Shown here: positions 1 to 8,524 of the stretch, piece by piece
Numbering within the stretch: position 1 is the stretch's first letter
How the letters are laid out: each line of letters starts with the position of its first letter
Assembly (NCBI GenBank): GCA_938014885.1
Contig: CALLQI010000020.1
Span: forward strand, 59,844-123,843
Origin: an uncultured bacterium
GTDB lineage: Bacteria; Planctomycetota; UBA8742; UBA2392
Reading direction: 5' to 3'
Length of the DNA stretch: 64,000 nucleotides
Made by a program: the position numbers and the translations under genes
The notes under the pieces: model-generated
The model's database searches: none
Told to the model about the DNA's origin: nothing
Seen by the model: the letters and a program-made list of their open reading frames with translations, nothing else

Positions 1-152
1 TAACGCCAGAGCAGCACGCAGTCGCAAGCAGTACGCGGTTCGGGAGACGTATGCAGTTCGGGAGAAGTCTGGGCAGATTGGCCGGCGGTGCCGGTCTGGG
101 CGCAAAACCCCGCGCATGGGGCGCGGGAGGTCGTTTGAGCCGGAGCAATCCA

Positions 153-3100
153 ATGTCCAAGACGCAAACCCGCTTCCTGACTGCACAGCTGATGCAGTTC
201 ATCACCGGGGCGGTGCCCCGCGGCACGCTGCAACTCACGTCCCTGGCGGGCGAGGAATCGATTTCGCGGCCCTACGAATACAGGCTTGAACTGGCGGCCC
301 GCGACAAGGACCTGGACCTGGATGCGCTGCTGCGCGAGAAGGCCCACATCTCGATCCGCCAAGGCGTGAAGCTGCCCGGGGATGAACTCGGTGCCCGGGT
401 GCTGCGGGTGCACGGTGTGCTGCGCTCGTTCGTGCAGGTCGGCCGCGAGCTTGAATGGGTGAAGTACCGCGCTGTGCTGGTGCCCACCTTGTGGCGGCTT
501 TCGCTGGGGCGCGCCAGCCGCGTGTTCCAGGGCAGGAAGATCCCTGAAATCGTTCAGGAAGTGGCGGATGCTTACGGCGTGCGAGTGGACCTCGGCAAGC
601 TCAAGCTTGGCAACTTCAAGCAGCGCGAATACGTCGTGCAGTATGAGGAAAGCGACCTCGACTTCATCCACCGCTGGCTTGAGCGCGAAGGCATCTACTA
701 CTACTTCGAGCAAACCGAAGACGGCGAACGCATGGTGCTGGGCCACTCCAGTGAGGCCTACGGCAAACTGCTGGGCGACGCCACGTTCCGCTTCAAGCCA
801 TTGCCCGAGCACAAGAACGTTGAGGCCGTCGATTCCGACGCCGCCAGCGACGACTGGTTCGCCGAGGAAACGGTGAATGAACTGGTGGCCGAAACCCGGC
901 CGCTGCCGCGCCGCGTGGTGCTGAACGACTACAACTGGCGCAACCCGGGCGCGAACCTGCGCATCGAAGAAACAGTCAGCGAAGACGGTGCCGGCGACGT
1001 GTACCTGTATAACCAGCATTACGAAACCGAGTCCGAGGGCAGGGCACTGGCCAAACTCCGCGCCCAGGAACTGATTTGTCGTCGAATCGAGTTCACCGGC
1101 CGTGGTGAATGCCGGGGCTTCCGCGCCGGGCACACGTTTACACTAGACGAGCACTTCCGCGCCGGCTTCAACCAAGAGTACCTTCTGGTACAGGTGCGTC
1201 ACACCGCCAGCCAGGGACTCAGCCTCGGCAGCGGCAACCAGGGTGGCGCCAGCTACCGCAACGAGTTCACGGCCATCCCCGCAAGCCGCGAGTACCGGCC
1301 GCCCAGCGTGACGAAGTGGCCGCAGATCAGCGGCTTCATGCACGCGCGCGTTGACGGCCCCGACACCGGCACCCCGTACGCGCAACACGATGCCAACGGG
1401 CAGTATCGCGTGCGCATGCCGCTGGACCTGGGCGATGCCGCCGACGGCGCCGCAAGCCGCCCAGTCCGCAAGGGCGAGGCATACGCGGGCCCCGGCCAAG
1501 GCATGCACTTTCCGCTGCTGCGCGGCAGCGAAGTGATGATGTCGCACCTCGACGGCGACCCCGACAGGCCCGTGATTGCCTGCGCGGTCTACAACAATGA
1601 CACACCCAACGTCAGCACCGCCGACAACGCAACCCAGAACGTGATCAAGACGCCGATCGGCAGCCGCATCGTCATGGACGACACCGAAGGCACGCACTAC
1701 ATCCGCATCCACACCGCCGACGAAAAGACTCGCATCAACCTAGATGCCACCGAAGGCGCCGAAGCCGTGACCATCCGCAGCACCGTAAGCAACAGCACCA
1801 TGCGGCTGGGCAAATCGCAGGGCGAAGCAACCCCGGCGGGCCTGACCAACGCCGACGGCCTGTACTTCAACGCAGATGGGGACGTGAACCTGCTTGCAGG
1901 CACCAACCTGAACCAGCACGCGGGCAAGGACGCCAACGTGTACGTCGGCGGTGTAAAGACCGAAACCATCGTGCAGGACTACAACCTGACAGTGAACGGC
2001 AGCCTGAAGAAGTCCGTCAAGGGCGACGAATCGTGGTGGACCGAAGGCAACGAGTTCAAGGGGCACAACGGCCACAAGGCCATGATGTTGTTCGGATCGG
2101 AAACGAAGGGTGTCTTCGGTTTCAAGAACGACGTAGTGCTGGGCGAAGAAGGCAAGTTTGTCAGGGGCCTGAAATTCGACATCTTCCACGGCGGCAAAAT
2201 CACCTCCAGCAAGAAGTGGCTGAAAGAATTCGTGGTCGGCCCCAAAGAGGAAAAGGCCAAGTCGTGGAAGGTTGAGGCCGAAGAATCCTGCCAACTGACG
2301 TCCGAAAAAGACTCCGTCACGGTATCTGCCAAGAAGGCGATCACACTGGCCTGTGGCCAGGCTTCGCTAACGCTCAAGGCCGACGGCACGATTACCCTTG
2401 GCAACTCTAAAGCCAGCCTGAACATCGCCAAGAACGGCACTATTGAGTTGCGCTCTAAACCGGCCCCGGCACCAAAGGTACCGGGCGGTCCCAGCCAGCC
2501 TCCAGGTACGGGCGGGATGGGCCGCATGGGTGGGCCGATGATGCCCGCGCAGCTTGGTGGCCCAGGCGGCCCCGGGCTGCCACCCGGCATGGGCGGTGCC
2601 GTTGCGATGCCCGCCGGTATGGGTGGTGCAGCAATGATGCCGGCAGGCATGGGAGGTGCAGCCATGGGTGCTCTTGGCGGCTTGGGTGCCATGGCCATGC
2701 CCGTAATGGGAGCGGCCGGTGCTGCACAGGGTGCACTTGCAGCGCAACAGGCCATGGCGGCGGGTGCTGCGCAACGACAGGCGATGGCGACTGCGGCCAA
2801 AGCAGCCGACGAAGCCACCAAGGCCGCAATCCGCAACATGGGTGGTGCGGCGGGGGCGTCGCAGGCGGCAAGCGGAGCGCCGCAACTTGCAGGTGCCGCA
2901 TCTCAGGCGTCGACGGCGGCATCGCAAGCAGCCTCCAAGTCGGCGGACGATGCGTTGCGAGCAACGGCGCGCCAGGCAACTGATGCGGCCAAGCGAGCAG
3001 ACGGATTCCAGAGTGCGTCCAACGCTACTGCGGGACCGGCTCAAGTGGCGGCGCAGGGCGCGGCCTTGGCCGCCATACCGGGAGCACAGGTGGTCGGCGT

Positions 3101-3191
3101 TGCCGGAATGGCTTCCGGTGCCGTGATCGGACTGTTTGGCAGCAAGGTGTATGTGAAGGGTGCTTCCGGTGGTATCCAGTTGAACAAATAG
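153..3191 (+). CDS. vgrG: VgrG-like type VI secretion spike protein with long low-complexity tail
   Basis: Forms the trimeric tip spike of a type VI secretion tube. The N-terminal about 600 residues read as a Rhs/VgrG (gp27-gp5-like) fold, including an aromatic-rich LEREGIYYYFEQ segment near residue 175, followed by a gp5-like beta-helix region. From about residue 770 the protein becomes a roughly 240-residue tail: Pro/Gly/Met-rich with repeated GMGGAA-type units, then an Ala-rich probably helical stretch, then a hydrophobic segment and a short polar end. I prefer the ATG at 153 (GGAG 8 nt upstream). An in-frame ATG at 51 also has a GGGAG, but its 34 extra residues use AGA, GGA and TTG codons atypical of this window. 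First gene of a five-gene same-strand cluster. Total length about 1012 aa, longer than a plain VgrG. Confidence 0.9.
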   Translation: MSKTQTRFLTAQLMQFITGAVPRGTLQLTSLAGEESISRPYEYRLELAARDKDLDLDALLREKAHISIRQGVKLPGDELGARVLRVHGVLRSFVQVGRELEWVKYRAVLVPTLWRLSLGRASRVFQGRKIPEIVQEVADAYGVRVDLGKLKLGNFKQREYVVQYEESDLDFIHRWLEREGIYYYFEQTEDGERMVLGHSSEAYGKLLGDATFRFKPLPEHKNVEAVDSDAASDDWFAEETVNELVAETRPLPRRVVLNDYNWRNPGANLRIEETVSEDGAGDVYLYNQHYETESEGRALAKLRAQELICRRIEFTGRGECRGFRAGHTFTLDEHFRAGFNQEYLLVQVRHTASQGLSLGSGNQGGASYRNEFTAIPASREYRPPSVTKWPQISGFMHARVDGPDTGTPYAQHDANGQYRVRMPLDLGDAADGAASRPVRKGEAYAGPGQGMHFPLLRGSEVMMSHLDGDPDRPVIACAVYNNDTPNVSTADNATQNVIKTPIGSRIVMDDTEGTHYIRIHTADEKTRINLDATEGAEAVTIRSTVSNSTMRLGKSQGEATPAGLTNADGLYFNADGDVNLLAGTNLNQHAGKDANVYVGGVKTETIVQDYNLTVNGSLKKSVKGDESWWTEGNEFKGHNGHKAMMLFGSETKGVFGFKNDVVLGEEGKFVRGLKFDIFHGGKITSSKKWLKEFVVGPKEEKAKSWKVEAEESCQLTSEKDSVTVSAKKAITLACGQASLTLKADGTITLGNSKASLNIAKNGTIELRSKPAPAPKVPGGPSQPPGTGGMGRMGGPMMPAQLGGPGGPGLPPGMGGAVAMPAGMGGAAMMPAGMGGAAMGALGGLGAMAMPVMGAAGAAQGALAAQQAMAAGAAQRQAMATAAKAADEATKAAIRNMGGAAGASQAASGAPQLAGAASQASTAASQAASKSADDALRATARQATDAAKRADGFQSASNATAGPAQVAAQGAALAAIPGAQVVGVAGMASGAVIGLFGSKVYVKGASGGIQLNK

Positions 3192-3209
3192 GATCGGCGG
3201 CAATCGACC

Positions 3210-5531
3210 ATGGAAATACGCAATCGCACGCCTTATGTGTTCGCGCGGGTTATGGGTCGGGTCAACTTTCCGGCCCATACCGCCAGCCTTGTGGTCAAGG
3301 CCAGCTTTGCCATTAAGCCTGATGGCATCTGCGAGCCTTTGCCCGCGCAGGCGCAGTTTGAAGGCGACGTGCTCAGCAAGGCCGCAGTCCCCGAATCCCT
3401 TTACGAGGCCGACCTTGGCCTGTTCAAACCCAATGCCGAAGTGCTGCTGACCGGCACCTGCTACACGCCGGCGAACCGGCCCTCCACGACCTGCCCGGCG
3501 ACCTTCCGTGTCGGCGGCTGGCAGAAAACCATCGCCTGCATCGGCAACCGTGTCTGGAAGAAGTCGCTGCTATCGGCCAAACCCGGCGAGCCAGCGGCCT
3601 TCACGCAGGTTGCGTTGCATTGGGCCAACGCCTACGGCGGCAATGGGTTCAAGGACAACCCGGCGGGAAAGGGCCACAAAGATGAAGTGCTGCCCAACCT
3701 GGAGTACCCCGGCGAACTCATCACCGGCCGCGGCGATCACCCGTACCCCGCGTGCTTCGGCCCGATCCACCGCACCTGGGACGCGCGCGTCCGCAAGACG
3801 GGCACCTATGACAAGAAGTGGCTGAAAGAACGCTTCCCGGCCTTTGCCGCCGACTTTGACTGGACCCACTTCAATGCCGCCCCCAAAGACCAGCAGCTTC
3901 CGGGCTTCCTGCGCGGCGACGAGTCCATTGAACTCGAGAACATGCACCCCAGCCTGCCGGTCCTGAAAACGCGCCTGCCCGGCATGCGCGTTCGCGTGCT
4001 GCTGCGCGAAGGCCCCGAAGGCAGCGCGCCCGAAAGCCAGAAAGTCCGCGAAGTGCCGATGAACCTCGACACGCTGTACGTGGATGCTGACAAGGGCGAA
4101 CTGTGTCTGCTGTGGCGCGGCATCGCCAACGTCACCGACGATGACTGGAGCGAAGGCCGCGAAATCCTGATCGTGCACGAGCCGCTGAGCCAGCAGCCCC
4201 GCACCATCGAGCAACTGCTGCCCGAATTCATCGACCCGGTTGACCCCGAAGACGTTGAGCAGGAAGAACCCGAAGAAGAACCCATCTCGGCCGAGCAATG
4301 GCGCAAGAACTTCGACGCCGAAGTCGCGGCCGAAGAAGCCGCGATGCAAAAGGGCATGGCGGCCGCACAGCAGCACGCAAACGCGCAGGCCAAGTCGCAC
4401 GGTGTTGACCTGGCGGCCGCGGGCAAAGCGGCAGCGGCAAAACCGCCGGCCACACCGGCGCAGTCGTGGGCCAACGTCAAGGACATGCTGAAGTCGTTCG
4501 GCATCGCGGTGCCGCCGGCCGCTGAGGCCGCGGCGGCAGCCAGCGCGGCCATGGCCAACGACCCGTACGTGAAGGCGGCGATGGCGTCGCTGAATGACCC
4601 GGACCCGGTGCAGCAGACCGACCCCAAGGCCATCGCGGCCATGATGCGCAGCGGCGAAGCCCAGGGCGGCGATTTCAGCGGCGCGGACCTTTCGGGCCAG
4701 GACCTCAAGGGTGCCGACCTGCGCGAATGCCTGTTGCAGGGCTGCAAGTTCGACGGTGCCGACCTGACCGGCGCGAACTTGTCTGAGGCCATGCTCACGG
4801 GTTCCAGCCTCAAGGCCGCCAAGCTCGATGGCGCGAATTTGACCGAGGCCGAGCTTTCGGGAACCAACTTCGAGGGCGCAAGCCTCAAGGGTGCCAAGCT
4901 GCCCGAAGTATCGCTGCAGAACGCCACGCTGAAGGGTGCCAATCTTGAGGGCGCGGAAGCCGAAGGTGCCTCGCTGCTTGAGACCCTTTCCGACGGCGCG
5001 ATCTTCAAGGGTGCCAGGCTGAAAGACGCTACGTTCAGCAACTCGCACCTCGCGGGTGCGGACTTCAGCGGTGCCGACCTGACCGACGTCGCCATGGACG
5101 GCGTCAAGGCCGCAGGGGCCAAGTTCGACGGCGCGAAGCTGCAGGGCTTCCGCGGCGGCGAAAAGTCGGACTTCACCAAGGGCAGCTTCAAGCAGGCCCA
5201 GGGCAAAGAGTGCGTGTTTGAGCGCTCGAACCTGGCCGGGGCTGATTTCTCGGGTGCCGAAATGCCGCGCGCCCAGTTCAGCGGCAGCAACCTCACCGGG
5301 GCCACGCTGTTCGGCTGTGAGCTGAAAGAGTCGCTCTTCCTGAAGACCGACCTGCGCGAAGTGAAGGGCGGCAACGCCAACTTCTTCCGCGCGGTGCTGG
5401 AAGGGGCCAACCTGGGCAAGGCCTCGATGGTGGCATCGAACTTCTATGAAGCCGAATTCATGGACGCCAAAACCGATGGCGCGGACTTCGGCGGCGCAAA
5501 CCTCAAGATGACCAAGCTGAGCAACCAATGA
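3210..5531 (+). CDS. DUF2169 domain protein fused to pentapeptide repeats (T6SS adaptor-like)
   Basis: Residues 1 to about 330 match the DUF2169 family in style (start MEIRNRTPYVFARV, then a SLVVKASFAI strand); DUF2169 proteins are usually encoded beside VgrG and PAAR genes and are thought to help load effectors, so that role is family knowledge plus inference. An acidic Glu/Pro linker (about 345-365) and an Ala-rich region follow. From about residue 485 to the end there are tandem pentapeptide repeats of A(D/N)LXX type, for example GADLSGQDLKGADL, which fold as a right-handed quadrilateral beta-helix. The gene begins 18 nt after vgrG, and its TGA stop overlaps the next ATG (ATGA). The product is 773 aa and has no catalytic motif I can see. 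Confidence 0.85.
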   Translation: MEIRNRTPYVFARVMGRVNFPAHTASLVVKASFAIKPDGICEPLPAQAQFEGDVLSKAAVPESLYEADLGLFKPNAEVLLTGTCYTPANRPSTTCPATFRVGGWQKTIACIGNRVWKKSLLSAKPGEPAAFTQVALHWANAYGGNGFKDNPAGKGHKDEVLPNLEYPGELITGRGDHPYPACFGPIHRTWDARVRKTGTYDKKWLKERFPAFAADFDWTHFNAAPKDQQLPGFLRGDESIELENMHPSLPVLKTRLPGMRVRVLLREGPEGSAPESQKVREVPMNLDTLYVDADKGELCLLWRGIANVTDDDWSEGREILIVHEPLSQQPRTIEQLLPEFIDPVDPEDVEQEEPEEEPISAEQWRKNFDAEVAAEEAAMQKGMAAAQQHANAQAKSHGVDLAAAGKAAAAKPPATPAQSWANVKDMLKSFGIAVPPAAEAAAAASAAMANDPYVKAAMASLNDPDPVQQTDPKAIAAMMRSGEAQGGDFSGADLSGQDLKGADLRECLLQGCKFDGADLTGANLSEAMLTGSSLKAAKLDGANLTEAELSGTNFEGASLKGAKLPEVSLQNATLKGANLEGAEAEGASLLETLSDGAIFKGARLKDATFSNSHLAGADFSGADLTDVAMDGVKAAGAKFDGAKLQGFRGGEKSDFTKGSFKQAQGKECVFERSNLAGADFSGAEMPRAQFSGSNLTGATLFGCELKESLFLKTDLREVKGGNANFFRAVLEGANLGKASMVASNFYEAEFMDAKTDGADFGGANLKMTKLSNQ

Positions 5532-7438
5532 TCCAGACCATCGACGAACTGTTGCACAGGCTGCGTGCCGGGCGCTCACTGGCCGAAGTCACGGTCTATG
5601 GCGTGAACCTGGCCGGGCACAACTTCGGCAAGGCCAAGCTTTCGGGCGTGCGCCTGCTTGAGTGCGTGCTCAGCGGCACCGACTTCATCGAAGCAGACCT
5701 CAGCGGCGCGGTGTTTTCCAACTGCGTGATCCACGGCGCTGATTTCCGCAACGCCAACCTGCGACAGGCCATGATGGCAAGCTGCAAGCTGGATGCCGTG
5801 AAGTTCCAGGGTGCCGACCTGTCCGAGTTCTCGTGCGGATTCCTGAACCTCGCGGGCTGCGACCTGACCGGCGCGCGCATGGGCAGTGCGGTGTTCGCCG
5901 GCGCCAACCTGAAGGGTGCGATCCTGCGCGAGGTGAAGGCCGCGGGCTCATCGTTCGAAGGCGTCGATGCCAGCGGGGCGGATTTCACCGACGCGGATTT
6001 CACCGACGCGTCGCTGCTGAACGCCAACTTGTCCGGCGCGAAGTTCACCAACACCAAGCTGCATGGCACCATCCTGCTGAACGCGAACCTTTCCAAGGCC
6101 GACCTCAGTGCGGCCGACGTGCACGCCATCATCGCCGACGAATCCAACCTGACCGGGGCCAAGCTGCCCGGCAAACTTTCCGGCGCGTTTGACAGCGCGA
6201 AGCTGGACGGGCTTGATTTCAGCGGCCGCAGCATCGAGGGCTGCAACTTCAGCAACGCGTCACTCAAAGGCTGCAACTTCAAAGGCGCCAAAGGCGGCGG
6301 CGTGGACTTCACGCAGGCGGATCTAAGCGACTCAGACTTCAGCGGGGCCGAGTTGCCGCAGTCCACGTTCACGGGTGCTCGGCTGACCAACATCAAGATC
6401 GGCGCGGCACAGTTCCCCGTCGGCGACTTTGAGGGCTGCGACCTGACCGGCATCGACTTCACGGGCGCGAACCTGAACGCCGCGCTGATGGCCGGCTGCA
6501 CCGTCGGCGGCGTGAAATTCAAAGACGCCGACCTGCGCGGGATTTCATTTGCCGGCTGCGACCTTGCCGGGCTCTCGTTCGCGGGCGTTGACCTGACCGA
6601 GGCCGACTTGATCGGCGCCAAGGCGGAGAACGTCAGCTTCAAGAACGCCAAACTGGCGGAATCCGACATGTCTGAGGCCGTCCTCAGCCAGGCCGATTTC
6701 GCGGGCAGCGACCTTTCGGCCGCCACGTTGATCGCGGCCAAGGCCGGTGGTGCCAGCTTTCGCAACACCACGATGAATGAGACGGTGCTGTCCGACGCCA
6801 GCCTGTCTGACGCGGCGTTCGCTGGGGCCAAGCTCACGGGCGTCAGCCTCGCGGGGGTGGACCTGCGCAAGGTGGGGCTGGCGGGCGGCGAATACCAGCG
6901 CTGCGAGTTCCGCGCCAGCAACTTCGAGGGCATGTCGCTGCAGGGTTCAACCTTCCCGCTGTGCGACTTCGAAGACGCGCAACTGGCGGGCGCGCGCCTT
7001 GGCCAAAGCAATCTGACCCAGGCCTCGTTCAAGAATGCCAAGGCAGGCAAGGCCGAGTTCAATGAAGCCACGCTGATCGGCGCGGTGTTCGAGGGCGCCG
7101 ACATGAAGGAAGCCTCGCTGTCAGGCGCCAACATGCACATGGCCAACCTGCTGCGTGCCGAGGCGACCAAGGCCCAGTTCAATAATGCCAACCTGCGCGA
7201 AACGTACATGGAAGGCCTGAAGGCGCAGGGTGCCAACTTCGCGGGCGCGAACATGCAGTACGCGATTCTGGCGCACGCCAACATCCAGCTGGCCGACTTC
7301 AGCAAGGCCGACCTGCTGGGGGCTGACCTGCACGCGGCACAAGAAGAAGGCGCAAAGTTCACCGGCGCCAACATGAAGCTGGTGAAACGCACGAATGCCG
7401 ACCTGCTTGAGGCCGAAAACTTCAAGCCCCGGAAATAG
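5528..7438 (+). CDS. Pentapeptide repeat protein (T6SS-module partner)
   Basis: 636-residue protein built almost entirely of pentapeptide repeats after a short N-terminal region of about 35 residues (MIQTIDELLHRLRAGRSL). Repeats such as GADFRNANLRQAMM run to within about 15 residues of the C-terminus, and many repeats use Cys or Gly in place of Ala (for example GCNFSNASLKGCNF). The start ATG overlaps the stop of the DUF2169 fusion gene in ATGA, so the two are probably translationally coupled. No signal peptide, membrane segment or enzyme motif is visible. It may be a structural partner of the preceding pentapeptide domain or an effector scaffold; function is not determined from sequence. Confidence 0.85.
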   Translation: MIQTIDELLHRLRAGRSLAEVTVYGVNLAGHNFGKAKLSGVRLLECVLSGTDFIEADLSGAVFSNCVIHGADFRNANLRQAMMASCKLDAVKFQGADLSEFSCGFLNLAGCDLTGARMGSAVFAGANLKGAILREVKAAGSSFEGVDASGADFTDADFTDASLLNANLSGAKFTNTKLHGTILLNANLSKADLSAADVHAIIADESNLTGAKLPGKLSGAFDSAKLDGLDFSGRSIEGCNFSNASLKGCNFKGAKGGGVDFTQADLSDSDFSGAELPQSTFTGARLTNIKIGAAQFPVGDFEGCDLTGIDFTGANLNAALMAGCTVGGVKFKDADLRGISFAGCDLAGLSFAGVDLTEADLIGAKAENVSFKNAKLAESDMSEAVLSQADFAGSDLSAATLIAAKAGGASFRNTTMNETVLSDASLSDAAFAGAKLTGVSLAGVDLRKVGLAGGEYQRCEFRASNFEGMSLQGSTFPLCDFEDAQLAGARLGQSNLTQASFKNAKAGKAEFNEATLIGAVFEGADMKEASLSGANMHMANLLRAEATKAQFNNANLRETYMEGLKAQGANFAGANMQYAILAHANIQLADFSKADLLGADLHAAQEEGAKFTGANMKLVKRTNADLLEAENFKPRK

Positions 7439-7448
7439 GAGACCCCCA

Positions 7449-7967
7449 ATGCTGAACACGTCACTGAGCGCCCGACTTGGACCGGCCATTGTGCTGGAGG
7501 TAAACGGCGCGCGCGTGAAGGTCCTGTTCGAGGGCAACGAAGTTGAGGCCGTGAACGCGCTGGCATTCCCGTTTGCACCCAAACAGGGCGATCACCTGCT
7601 GGTGATCGGCCAGGAAGAAGGCTTCTACGTCATCGGAGTGCTGCACGCGCAGGGCGACATGACGCTGACTTTCCCCGGCAATGTGCGCTTTCATACGCCG
7701 CGCGGCGGCGTGCTGTTTTCGGCCCAGCAGCCGATTGAGTTGCAGGCACCTGAGGTCAAGGTCAGCGCGGGCAAGTGGACCGTGATCGCGCAGACACTGA
7801 CCGAGAAAGTGACCAGTGCGTTCCGCTGGGTGAAGGACCTGGCATCGCTCAAGGCCGGCCGCCAGCGCAACCATGTGGAAGGGGCATGCTACGAGCGCGC
7901 GGAACGCCGCGTGATCAAGGCCAAGAAGGACGTTCGCGTAAACGGCGACCGGATTCACCTGGGCTAG
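7449..7967 (+). CDS. DUF3540-type protein of the T6SS module
   Basis: 172-residue protein; the ATG at 7449 is chosen because AGGAG lies just upstream (7436-7441 region) and because in-frame codons further upstream overlap the preceding gene. The N-terminal half is beta-rich (AIVLEVNGARVKVLFEG), resembling the small OB-like domains of spike-associated proteins. The C-terminal half carries ELQAPEVKVSAGKW and ends in VRVNGDRIHLG, typical of DUF3540 proteins found between VgrG, DUF2169 and PAAR-like genes. It may extend or cap the spike; this is inference from neighbourhood. It lies 10 nt after the pentapeptide gene. Confidence 0.75.
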   Translation: MLNTSLSARLGPAIVLEVNGARVKVLFEGNEVEAVNALAFPFAPKQGDHLLVIGQEEGFYVIGVLHAQGDMTLTFPGNVRFHTPRGGVLFSAQQPIELQAPEVKVSAGKWTVIAQTLTEKVTSAFRWVKDLASLKAGRQRNHVEGACYERAERRVIKAKKDVRVNGDRIHLG

Positions 7968-8006
7968 TTCTGCAGCAGTCGCTCGCGGTACTTGAAGGAG
8001 AGAGCC

Positions 8007-8417
8007 ATGTTTCCAGCCTCAACCAAGATGTCCGGCCAGTGCCTCGCGTTTCCCGACGTGTGCAAGACGCCCACGCCCGGCGGCCCGGTGCCGATCCCGT
8101 ACCCGAACATCGGCATGGTAATGCAGGCCTCAGCGGGCATCAGCCAGAAGGTCAAAGTCATGAACCAGCCCGCGATTCTGGTGAACAGCAAGATCCCCAT
8201 GAGCAGCGGCGACGAGGCCGGCACCGCAGGCGGCGGCGTGGTCAGCAGCAAATTCAAGGGCGAGGTCGTGTTCAAGAAGGGCAGCATGAAGGTCAAGACC
8301 GAAGGCAAGGCCCAGTGCTTCATCACCTCCGTGGCCGGGCACAACGGCAGCAACGCCAACATGCCGGCCGGGGTGCAGATCGCGCCCAGCCAGGTGATGG
8401 TGATCGTTGCCATGTAG
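8007..8417 (+). CDS. PAAR-like DUF4150 protein (spike tip)
   Basis: 136-residue protein. The opening FPASTKMSGQCLAFPDVCKT followed by PVPIPYPNIG is characteristic of DUF4150/PAAR-like tip proteins, which sharpen the VgrG spike. GTAGGGVVSSKFKGEVVF and the C-terminal AGVQIAPSQVMVIV also fit. The ATG at 8007 has GGAG 6 nt upstream; a TTG five codons earlier is less likely. Two cysteines (KMSGQC and PDVCK) are near the N-terminus. There is no C-terminal toxin extension, so if this cluster exports a toxin it must be carried elsewhere. Last gene of the module. Confidence 0.85.
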   Translation: MFPASTKMSGQCLAFPDVCKTPTPGGPVPIPYPNIGMVMQASAGISQKVKVMNQPAILVNSKIPMSSGDEAGTAGGGVVSSKFKGEVVFKKGSMKVKTEGKAQCFITSVAGHNGSNANMPAGVQIAPSQVMVIVAM

Positions 8418-8482
8418 CGGGCAATGCAGCGGTGGCTTCGCGGCTACTATTCAAGGCGGCAAACAATCTTAGCGTTCTTTAT

Positions 8483-8515
8483 CCGGGTGGGGCGGCGAGT
8501 GCTGCTTCCACCCGG
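8483..8515 (+). promoter_or_regulatory. Inverted repeat in sdaA leader
   Basis: Perfect 8-bp arms CCGGGTGG (8483-8490) and CCACCCGG (8508-8515) with a 17-nt loop. The 3' arm abuts and partly covers the GGAG that serves the ATG at 8525, so folding could mask ribosome binding. There is no T-run, so it is a poor terminator for the upstream cluster. Confidence 0.4.
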
Positions 8516-8524
8516 AGCACTTCC

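Noticed and set aside
51..152. N-terminal extension of VgrG from ATG 51
   Set aside because: Codon use atypical for the window and no homology-like pattern; ATG 153 has its own GGAG. Kept as an alternative start only.
3570..7578. Long minus-strand open frames opposite the DUF2169 and pentapeptide genes (about 660-670 codons each)
   Set aside because: They mirror the highly regular codon pattern of the repeats; the products are low-complexity (HVRTREVR-like) and no ribosome site or family motif is visible.
51..8417. A complete type VI secretion system
   Set aside because: Only tip/adaptor-type genes are present; no TssA-M or Hcp pattern was found anywhere in the window.
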